Source of the DNA: an uncultured Lachnospiraceae bacterium
GTDB taxonomy: Bacteria; Bacillota; Clostridia; Lachnospirales; Lachnospiraceae
Direction of reading: 5' to 3'
DNA: 64,000 nucleotides
Assembly: GCA_910585345.1 (NCBI GenBank)
Contig: CAJUDS010000010.1
Coordinates: 1-64,000, forward strand
Part shown: in pieces, positions 15,635-22,145 of the stretch
How positions within the stretch are numbered: position 1 is the stretch's first letter
Layout: every line of letters begins with the position of its first letter
Program-made: the position numbers and the translations under genes
Notes under the pieces: generated by a model
The model's database searches: none
What the model was told of the DNA's origin: nothing
The model's input: the letters and a program-made list of their open reading frames with translations, nothing else

Positions 15635-15663
15635 ATTATAGCATTTTCACAAAGCTATTGAAA
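15635..15663 (-). promoter_or_regulatory. Extended -10 promoter of the CYTH/EACC1/caspase operon
   Basis: On the minus strand TGCTATAAT (extended -10, hexamer 15635-15640) with a weak -35 TTTCAA at 15658-15663, spacer 17. It is the only good sigma-A-like site upstream of the operon and lies 45 bases before the first ATG. Confidence 0.6.
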
Positions 15664-15766
15664 TGAACTTATAATTCAGTTATAACATGAACTTTCTAAA
15701 GCAACCAGCATCTGCTCTCAAATTCTGTAAGCACAATCCATTATAAATAGTTATCTCTATTTTGTT

Positions 15767-15801
15767 AAAAAAGCCTCCAGAATACCATATCCTAAAGGCT
15801 T
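15767..15801 (-). terminator. Terminator insulating the cargo operon from upstream transcription
   Basis: AAGCCT and AGGCTT enclose a 19-base loop, followed on the minus strand by six T. It lies upstream of the operon promoter and would stop transcripts arriving from the truncated flavodoxin gene. Confidence 0.5.
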
Positions 15802-15811
15802 ACAACTATTA

Positions 15812-15879
15812 ACACAATACACAATTTTCTTATAATTGTGTATACAATTCCTATTTTTAACACTATACACACAATACAC
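15812..15879. repeat. Short repeats at the presumed right end of the ICE
   Basis: The 11-mer ACACAATACAC occurs at 15812-15822 and again at 15869-15879. Between them an inverted partial copy (ATTGTGTATA) forms an 8-bp stem with the first (ACACAATT / AATTGTGT). They lie 20-90 bases inside the point where the flavodoxin gene breaks off. Clustered short repeats of this kind are usual as recombinase arm or excisionase sites at ICE ends; the role here is inferred. The rest of 15664-15889 holds nothing else I recognise. Confidence 0.5.
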
Positions 15880-15889
15880 GCTTAAAACC

Positions 15890-16153
15890 TTACTCCATAT
15901 AAGGAAAGCCCAGCAGGATTGTATCGTAAGCCACAATATTGGCGCCCTTGTCCGCCAGAGCAGGGCGGCTGCCCTTATCGCTCATTTCAATGGAACTGCG
16001 GGATTTCTTATCCATCCAGTTCAGATCAACTTCCGTGTAGGGCACAGCCGGCCTGATTTCGTAAATATCCGCACCTGCTGCATGTGCCAGCTCCTTTGCC
16101 ACATGCGCCGTTGTCCCGCTGGCACTGAAATATGCTACCAATACTTTACTCAT
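15890..16153 (-). pseudogene. Flavodoxin truncated by the ICE insertion
   Basis: The 87 residues start as a normal flavodoxin: VLVAYFSASGTTAHVAKEL is the FMN phosphate-binding loop, then ADIYEIRPAVPYTEVDLNW and YDTILLGFP. Family members continue with a GFPIWW-type motif and another 70 or so residues. Here the frame runs out three residues after GFP, in AT-rich sequence that belongs to the element. The C-terminal half is not in the window and may lie at the left end of the ICE. RBS GGAGAGAAAGATT precedes the ATG. The gene follows tetR and the reductase remnant on the same strand. Confidence 0.8.
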
Positions 16154-16174
16154 AATCTTTCTCTCCTTTACTTG

Positions 16175-16350
16175 TTAGGTATTTATAATGATTTTCCAAG
16201 CCGATAGAAATCCCATACAGCGGCAATTAGAGCCGATATGCGCCGCGTCCAGTTCCACAATGGCTTGCCCCGTCTCCTGTGCGCCCTTGATAAATTGCTC
16301 CGCCAGCATATTCGAAGAGCCTCTTTTATGCGGCCGCCTTTGATTGCAAC
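16175..16350 (-). pseudogene. Remnant of an NADPH-dependent FMN reductase (flavodoxin-fold)
   Basis: Two frames together recover a piece of this family: KGGR in one frame (about 16345), then, after a frameshift, SSNMLAEQFIKGAQETG and VELDAAHIG in the next, ending at a TAA at 16175. Intact relatives begin with a GSPRKGGRTSNML motif and are about 150-200 residues. Only about 45 residues remain, with the start missing and the rest deleted. It lies between tetR and the truncated flavodoxin, so the original unit was probably tetR, FMN reductase, flavodoxin. Confidence 0.65.
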
Positions 16351-16370
16351 ACTCTTCCTTCCCAATCCTT

Positions 16371-16997
16371 CTAACCCAATAATTTTTTTACGAAGTTGTA
16401 AGTAATTTCATAAATCGTCATAAAAACATAGTTGACGTTTGCCTCCTCCATTGCTATCCTCTGCTTTTTGGTGACGAAAGTGTATGGATAGATACCGAAC
16501 ATGAACGGAAAGAACGTGTAGATAAAATTCTGTTTCTCTGTACTCTCCATATTCGGAAAATATTGATCGAGACAGGCCGTAACCGTGTGGATAGACTTTC
16601 CGTATGCCACTTTGAACTCTCTTAACTGCTCCGGGCGGCTATCGGTTTCCATATCGTAGTGGTTCATGGACATGATTTTAAGCAGTTGGGCGCGATCCTC
16701 CAAAGAGTGGGCCAGCATCTTTGCAAATTCATCCTTCGTCATTGTCGTACGCTCTGCCATCGTCCGGCGCAGGGCGGCAATCCACAGCTCGTATTCCCGC
16801 TTCAACAGCGCCAGAAAAATTTCTTCCTTCGTCTGAAAATAATTATAGATTGAGGTGCGGGTAAAACTGGTAACATTCCCGATTTCCTTGATTGTGATCT
16901 CCTTAAAGCTCATGGTCTTGTAGAGTTCTTCGCAGGCGTTGATGATTTCTTCTTTTCGGGCGTTGGTCAGCTCCGGCGAACCTTTGGGCATTGGCAT
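16371..16997 (-). CDS. TetR-family transcriptional regulator
   Basis: A 208-residue protein. Residues 14-60 form the TetR helix-turn-helix (KEEIINACEELY, TIKEIGNVTSFTRTSIYNYFQTKEEIF). The C-terminal part is all helical and variable, as expected for ligand binding, with a LLG terminus. Its natural targets were probably itself and the flavin-protein genes downstream, now broken. Two TGAC-N5-GTCA palindromes upstream are likely operators. The ATG at 16997 is preceded by a spaced AAGGAGGTATGCC. Confidence 0.88.
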   Translation of the reverse strand: MPMPKGSPELTNARKEEIINACEELYKTMSFKEITIKEIGNVTSFTRTSIYNYFQTKEEIFLALLKREYELWIAALRRTMAERTTMTKDEFAKMLAHSLEDRAQLLKIMSMNHYDMETDSRPEQLREFKVAYGKSIHTVTACLDQYFPNMESTEKQNFIYTFFPFMFGIYPYTFVTKKQRIAMEEANVNYVFMTIYEITYNFVKKLLG

Positions 16998-17067
16998 ACC
17001 TCCTTATTTTTCCGTCGGCATTTTTTCACTTACAAGATTGATAGAAAATTTTTTGCTCTTTTTATTC

Positions 17068-17116
17068 TGACACTGCGTCATTTTTCTTAGCATACATCTT
17101 TTCTGACACAATGTCA
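17068..17116 (-). promoter_or_regulatory. Pair of TetR-type operators
   Basis: Two palindromes of the form TGAC-N5-GTCA: TGACACTGCGTCA at 17068-17080 and TGACACAATGTCA at 17104-17116, both followed or preceded by TTCTGACAC context and 36 bases apart. They lie 70-120 bases upstream of tetR and fit autoregulation. The rest of the 16998-17338 gap is AT-rich and contains only these sites and the chemoreceptor terminator. Confidence 0.65.
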
Positions 17117-17287
17117 ATATGCTTGTTATGCAGAATAGTTTTTCTCATTCTAAAAATTATAATTTTTAAAAAAATGGCCTGCTTTCACCCCAAAAATGTG
17201 TAAGCTGTCACTCACAGAATGAAACATTGTCTTATGGAGGACATACCATCTTATCTTTTTTAGAAACGCGCGCCGCAGTGCGCACAA

Positions 17288-17321
17288 TAAAACTGCCGCC
17301 CACATTGCATGAGTGGCAGTT
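17288..17321 (-). terminator. Terminator of the chemoreceptor gene
   Basis: On the minus strand AACTGCC and GGCAGTT enclose a 17-base loop and are followed by TTTTATT. It lies 18 bases after the chemoreceptor stop codon. Confidence 0.65.
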
Positions 17322-17338
17322 CTATATTTTAGAATTTT

Positions 17339-19372
17339 TTATTGACTAAGTTCGAATTTCTGCACCATTTTATTCAATATCTCAGCCTGGGAAGCCAGCT
17401 CTTCGGAAGTTGCGGAAGTTTCCTGCGAGGCCGCGGAATTATCCTGTATCCCGCTTGTTATTTCCTCTATGCCCACGCGGAGCTGCTTCATATTCTCTGC
17501 CTGGACAGCCGCATTTTCCGCTGTTTCCTGGATCATTTCATTTACATGGCCTACAACGCTCACCGACTCTTTCAACGAATCCATCGCGCTGACCGCAATG
17601 GTATTTCCTCTGTTGATCTCTTCGATTGAAATCTCAATCAGCTCTTTTGTTGTATTAGCCGCTTTCGAGCTCTCCAAAGCCAGTTTTCCGATTTCATCGG
17701 CGACAACTGCAAAACCTCTTCCTGCCTCGCCGGCGCGGGCAGCTTCTATCGATGCGTTTAATGACAACAGATTGGTCTGTGATGCAATCTCTTCAATTGT
17801 CTGAATGATTCCAACCACCTTTTGGGAAGTCTGCTGGATCTTATTCATGGCATCCATCATCAGTTTCATCTTTTCCTGATTCTGCCCGATCATTACGGCA
17901 GCCTCTGCGGTTGCTTTGGCGGAAGCCTCCGCTTCCGCGCGGCTGTTCTCCACCTGGTCTGCAACAGTACTTGTCGTCGCCGCAATCTGTTCAATAGAAG
18001 CCGCCTGTTCTTCCGCTCCTTCCGCCAGAATCTGTGACGCAGAAGCAAGTTCGGCAGCTCCAACCGATACCCGTTCGGAGCTTGCATTGATCCCGATCAT
18101 GACCTCGTTCATAGAATCGGAAATATTGAGCAGCGCCGTTTTTATTTTTTGAAATTCGCCGACATACTCATTTTTCAGATGCACGCTCAACTTTCCGTCC
18201 GCAATCTGAGACAGCACTTCCGCAGTTTCATCTATGTATACAATGTACTCCTTCAGGCGGCTGACCGTCTTCTGAAAAGAGTCCCCCAATTGTCCGATCT
18301 CGTCTTCACTTTTGATTTGGATATCTACGTTCAGATTTCCCGCGGCAAGCTGTTGTGCCGTATGATTCAATTCCAGAATCGGTTTGGTCAGACTTGCGGC
18401 GCTCCTTTTTATGCTGAAAGCAACCAGAACGATGCCGACGGCAAAAAGAATGACAAGCGTAACGATCATCATAAGCAGCGTTTCATAATATTCCGATATG
18501 GGAAGACTGCTCAATACGATATATCCCGTATCTCCGGCATGCTGCAGCGAGCCGTATTTTGTGTGGCCGTCCGCTTTATATTTCAAAAATACGTTTTTGT
18601 TTGACATGACTGCGTCCACCACATTGGAAGACATGTCCACATCTTTGATGTTTTTCTGGATCATATCGCTCTGCGGATGATACAGAAACATACCGCTTTC
18701 CGATAACAACAGCATATATCCGTTCCGGCCGATCCGGTAGCCGCTCATAATCTCCGTCATATGATCCAGCGCTATATCCATCCCCACTGCGCCGAGGACA
18801 TCTCCCGTAGCGTCATCATATACCGGAGAGGCGGCGCTTAAAATCATCTTTCCGGTCGAAGAATCCACATAAGGTTCTGTCAGAATGGTTTTCTTTGTCT
18901 CAATACAACCGTACCATCCGCGTCCCGTAATGTCCCATCCCTCTTCGCTTGTAAAACCGTCAGACTGCGCCAGCGCGCTTGCGTCCAGATCAGAAACCCA
19001 TACCGCCATCACATTTTCGGAATCGGTACCGGATATATTGATCAGATTCTCCATGACCGCTTCCATTTTTTCAGCCTGCCAGATATCATCACCCGGTTTC
19101 GTTTCCTTCATGACTGATTTGATATCCGGATTGACAGACAATTGTTCCACACTTTTGATATACTGCTCCAGAAAACCCGTCAGCTGGTTTGCAGCTGCAT
19201 TGGACTCCTGTATGAGCTCCGTTTCTTTTGATGTAACGCTCAGCCAGCCCACCATGCAGATCGCGACAACCGCTATCAGTAAAAACACAAGAATGGCGCT
19301 TCCGCCAATCTGACAGAGAATTTCATCCGCTATTTTTTTTCCTCTGTAATTTTCTTTTTTAGGCTGTTTCAT
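17339..19372 (-). CDS. Methyl-accepting chemotaxis protein with dCache sensor
   Basis: A 677-residue membrane receptor. One helix near residues 25-48 and another near 305-328 bracket an extracellular double-Cache domain (GWDITGRGWYGCIE, EPYVDSSTGKMILSAASPVY, LGAVGMDIALD). A HAMP segment follows (ILELNHTAQQLAAGNLNVDI), then the cytoplasmic signalling hairpin with the conserved tip NLLSLNASIEAARAGEAG. It would pass ligand binding to CheA/CheW and the flagellar motor. Start ATG 19372 is chosen over 19393 because of GGGGAGGGG upstream. No che genes lie nearby, so it is an orphan receptor. Confidence 0.95.
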   Translation of the reverse strand: MKQPKKENYRGKKIADEILCQIGGSAILVFLLIAVVAICMVGWLSVTSKETELIQESNAAANQLTGFLEQYIKSVEQLSVNPDIKSVMKETKPGDDIWQAEKMEAVMENLINISGTDSENVMAVWVSDLDASALAQSDGFTSEEGWDITGRGWYGCIETKKTILTEPYVDSSTGKMILSAASPVYDDATGDVLGAVGMDIALDHMTEIMSGYRIGRNGYMLLLSESGMFLYHPQSDMIQKNIKDVDMSSNVVDAVMSNKNVFLKYKADGHTKYGSLQHAGDTGYIVLSSLPISEYYETLLMMIVTLVILFAVGIVLVAFSIKRSAASLTKPILELNHTAQQLAAGNLNVDIQIKSEDEIGQLGDSFQKTVSRLKEYIVYIDETAEVLSQIADGKLSVHLKNEYVGEFQKIKTALLNISDSMNEVMIGINASSERVSVGAAELASASQILAEGAEEQAASIEQIAATTSTVADQVENSRAEAEASAKATAEAAVMIGQNQEKMKLMMDAMNKIQQTSQKVVGIIQTIEEIASQTNLLSLNASIEAARAGEAGRGFAVVADEIGKLALESSKAANTTKELIEISIEEINRGNTIAVSAMDSLKESVSVVGHVNEMIQETAENAAVQAENMKQLRVGIEEITSGIQDNSAASQETSATSEELASQAEILNKMVQKFELSQ

Positions 19373-19405
19373 CGTACCCCTCCCCAATATCATTGTTTCA
19401 TTCGT

Positions 19406-19885
19406 TTATTTCCTATATCCTTTGCACACATCGACCCATTCCCGATACCCGGAATGCTCCTCCAGTTCTGAAATCGTAAGTTCAATAGCGCTGTTGGAAC
19501 TTCCGCAGGCAGGAAATACAGTTGCAAAACGTTTGAGCGACACATCGAGATATACTTTCACGCTCTCATTGACCGCAAAAGGACATACACCGCCCACCGC
19601 ATGGCCTACCAGCGTTTCCACATCTTCCGGCGGCAGCATCTTTGCTTTTGTTCCAAATTGCGCCTTGTATTTCGAATTGTCAATTTTCGCATCACCGGCT
19701 GTCACCACCAGCACTGCATCTTCATCCACCAGAAAAGAAAGCGTCTTCGCGATCCGCTGTGGCTCGCAGTGCAGAGCCGTCGCGGCAAGTTCCACTGTCG
19801 CACTGGATACGTCAAATTCACGGATATTGTTTTCCATCCCGTATTGGCTGAAATATGCCTTTACTCTTCCGATTGCCATTCCCAT
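19406..19885 (-). CDS. YbaK/ProX-family aminoacyl-tRNA deacylase
   Basis: A 159-residue protein of the YbaK/ProX editing family, which removes wrongly attached amino acids from tRNA. Visible blocks are QRIAKTLSFLVDEDAVLVVTAGDAK, KIDNSKYKAQFG, GHAVGGVCPFAV and DVSLKRFATVFPACGSSN. The lysine in AKTLSF and the GGVxPF loop line the active site in the family. It is the small, stand-alone form. The neighbours on either side are unrelated. The ATG follows AGGAGGATGGGA. Confidence 0.88.
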   Translation of the reverse strand: MGMAIGRVKAYFSQYGMENNIREFDVSSATVELAATALHCEPQRIAKTLSFLVDEDAVLVVTAGDAKIDNSKYKAQFGTKAKMLPPEDVETLVGHAVGGVCPFAVNESVKVYLDVSLKRFATVFPACGSSNSAIELTISELEEHSGYREWVDVCKGYRK

Positions 19886-19943
19886 CCTCCTGCAATATCA
19901 CCTGTTTGTGCCTTCCGGTCCGCTACGACGCACCGGCTCAGCC

Positions 19944-20546
19944 TCAAAGAGAATGATAGATCATTTCCAGAATATCCGCACATTTGTCAATGCCCAGTCT
20001 TCCTCTGTCCAGCGTGATATCATAATGGTCCATATCGCCCCATTTATATTCGGTATAATAATTATAGTACACACTGCGCTGCTTATCCGTCTTGCGGATC
20101 AGCGCTACCGCTTCCTCCCGGGAAAGATTGTAGTGCCTGCAGACCACGTCCGTCTTTAATTTCATGTCGGCGTGAATAAAGACACTGAGCATCCGCTCAT
20201 TTTCACGCAGGATATAGTCTGCGCCTCTTCCTATAATAATGCACGGCCCCTGCTCTGCCAGGTCTTTGATAATTTCCGCCTGCAGACTGAACAATTCTTC
20301 ATTCATAGGGACTTTTTTCATTTTATATTCCAGCCCCACTTCCATTGAAAATTCATACCATTTGCGGCTGATCCTTTTCTCGTCCACTTCCAGAAGTGAC
20401 GTATAGTCCGCCTCGCTCCGTTTGGACGCCATCTCGATCAGCGCCATGTCATAATAGGGTATCTGCAGTCTGTCTGACAGAGTTTTCCCGATCTTTCTGC
20501 CACCGCTGCCGAACTGACGGCTGATTACGATAACCTGATTACTCAT
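19944..20546 (-). CDS. Cytidylate kinase-like family protein
   Basis: A 200-residue P-loop protein. The N-terminus VIVISRQFGSGGRKIGKTLS is the cytidylate-kinase-like P-loop with a GSGG core, followed by IPYYDMALIEMASKRS and a central GPCIIIGRGADYIL. It belongs to the AAA-type cytidylate kinase-like group that is common in Clostridia and separate from the housekeeping Cmk. The true substrate of this group is uncertain. The ATG has AAAAAAGGAGATGCATT upstream. Confidence 0.85.
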   Translation of the reverse strand: MSNQVIVISRQFGSGGRKIGKTLSDRLQIPYYDMALIEMASKRSEADYTSLLEVDEKRISRKWYEFSMEVGLEYKMKKVPMNEELFSLQAEIIKDLAEQGPCIIIGRGADYILRENERMLSVFIHADMKLKTDVVCRHYNLSREEAVALIRKTDKQRSVYYNYYTEYKWGDMDHYDITLDRGRLGIDKCADILEMIYHSL

Positions 20547-20628
20547 AATGCATCTCCTTTTTTGTCCTGCTCATATTACATGTTATCAGTATAGCACATT
20601 TTTCCTGCAAAATCCTCTTTTTTTCTGT

Positions 20629-20667
20629 AAAAAAGGTACAAATACTTTGACAGTCCGCACCTTTTTC
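20629..20667 (-). terminator. Possible terminator of the restriction-modification pair
   Basis: On the minus strand an imperfect stem AAAAAGGTGC / GTACCTTTTTT with a loop of about 17 bases and a T-run in its 3' arm. It lies about 60 bases after the specificity gene. Confidence 0.4.
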
Positions 20668-20724
20668 TATGTGTCAAAACTCCGATCAATCCTCTTTTTA
20701 CTTTCAAACACTCCAACCTGTCAG

Positions 20725-22134
20725 CTATATGAACTGTTCCACCACAGCATCCACCATTTCCTTCATTTTATTGCGCAGTTCCCCTATCTGCAGTCTGATA
20801 CTGTCTTGCCTTCCGATCTCGGACATTATCTCTTTTACAATTCTATTTTGTTCCTCAAGCGAAATATCCGGTATCGGGAATTCCTGAACCGTAGATGGAA
20901 ATATATTGGTATTATTTCCAAGTCCCTTTTTATATAACTCAACCAGATATTGAAAATACACCGTTCTGAAGTAGTAATAAGCAAAATTTTCATTATAATT
21001 TTTGAGACGAATCCGCATTGTAAAATCTGCAAAGACCGCACGTAAACCCTCCTTATCAATCAGAGCAACTTTCCCGATTGTACCTTCGCCCGATCGGGCT
21101 AAAATAATATCATTTTTTTTCACGGTTTTTTCTAATTTCGTTTCTGCATAACAATTCTTGACTAAATTAGCATCCTCAAGATTTAACGCCCAATCTTTTA
21201 TAGTCGCCATTGATATATAATAATAATCTCCTGCATCAGAATAATCGGCTGGCGACACACTTGCTCCCAGTACAATCGGCTCCGCCAAAAAATCTTTGAT
21301 TCGTTTATTCGTGATATTGGTTAACTGACGTACTACAAAAGCTCCCGCACTACGATGGAATTTTGCACTAAAACGCAGATCCGGATTCCCATCAAGCGAA
21401 GAAAGAGAGATACGAAACAGTTTGTTTTTTTTGAGCGCCTCAAATTCTTCATAAGCAAAGCCAAACTCTCGGGCAAATACTTCATCAATAATAGACTGTG
21501 TACCTTTGATTTTCCCTTCCAATTCCTTAATTTTTAGCGCATAAGGACGAATCTCGTCAAGCAGCCTACACTGCTCAGAAAGCGCCGGAGCAATGACAGG
21601 GGCCTGCCGTATATAAAACTTTGATAAATTTTTCTGACTTTTTCCTGTTTCCACAGCTCGAAAATACTTTTGCATAAAATCCGAATTAAGAAGCAATACA
21701 AGATATTTTGCATTTAGCCGATTGTCGTCAACCCTGATCCGGCACAGATAATGAGAAAGTGTCACATTAAAATCACTGCGTTCATCATAGATACAGGAGG
21801 CTCCGCAGGAAGATGAAATCGCAATTAAAATGTCGCCTTTTTGGATTCGGTAATTTTTCAGCTCTTCTGCTTTCTCTTCCGTGATATATACCAAATCCTT
21901 AAATTCGATTTCCCCTTTAACAATATTCCTGACAAGCAGATGTATATTATTTGTTGTTTCAAAAGCATAATCTTCCCGTGAGATAGGTTTTCCTGTTTCA
22001 ATAAAAGTAAGATATGGCCCTAATTTAGAAAATTTGGTAAAGTCTACTGTTTTACGCATAATAATATTGTCTGCGTCACATCTTACAAAATAGTCTTCCG
22101 CCAAAGTAGAAATAAGAGCACTGTACACTTTCAC
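20725..22134 (-). CDS. Specificity (S) subunit of a BcgI-like/type I restriction-modification system
   Basis: A 469-residue protein with two target-recognition halves. The first half ends in QAPVIAPALSEQCRLLDEIRPYALKIKELE, the conserved helix of S subunits; the second ends QEFPIPDISLEEQNRIVKEIMSE. These two coiled-coil-like spacers clamp two DNA-reading domains. The GTG start at 22134 follows GTGAGG nine bases upstream, which lies in the end of the methylase-nuclease gene. No separate R subunit (translocase) is present, so it probably works with the neighbouring fused enzyme alone. Confidence 0.88.
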   Translation of the reverse strand: MKVYSALISTLAEDYFVRCDADNIIMRKTVDFTKFSKLGPYLTFIETGKPISREDYAFETTNNIHLLVRNIVKGEIEFKDLVYITEEKAEELKNYRIQKGDILIAISSSCGASCIYDERSDFNVTLSHYLCRIRVDDNRLNAKYLVLLLNSDFMQKYFRAVETGKSQKNLSKFYIRQAPVIAPALSEQCRLLDEIRPYALKIKELEGKIKGTQSIIDEVFAREFGFAYEEFEALKKNKLFRISLSSLDGNPDLRFSAKFHRSAGAFVVRQLTNITNKRIKDFLAEPIVLGASVSPADYSDAGDYYYISMATIKDWALNLEDANLVKNCYAETKLEKTVKKNDIILARSGEGTIGKVALIDKEGLRAVFADFTMRIRLKNYNENFAYYYFRTVYFQYLVELYKKGLGNNTNIFPSTVQEFPIPDISLEEQNRIVKEIMSEIGRQDSIRLQIGELRNKMKEMVDAVVEQFI

Positions 22135-22145
22135 TTCATTTTACC

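Larger units (their letters stand above)
1..15900. mobile_element. Right-hand part of an integrative conjugative element with an AT-rich cargo operon
   Basis: Positions 1-11683 hold a leftward run of tightly packed genes typical of Clostridia ICE accessory regions: ArdA-type antirestriction proteins, a D12 methylase, AbrB regulators, a YodL-domain protein and a DUF6133-like membrane protein. This block is visibly GC-rich. Positions 11.8-15.6 kb are AT-rich cargo. At about 15.9 kb a flavodoxin gene is cut off mid-fold and short direct repeats lie just inside, which I take as the right end. No integrase, relaxase or type IV secretion gene falls in the window, so the element must continue to the left. 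The exact end is inferred. Confidence 0.7.

Noticed and set aside
15591..15900. A tRNA at the ICE end serving as attachment site
   Set aside because: No tRNA-like sequence is present; the insertion point is inside a coding gene.
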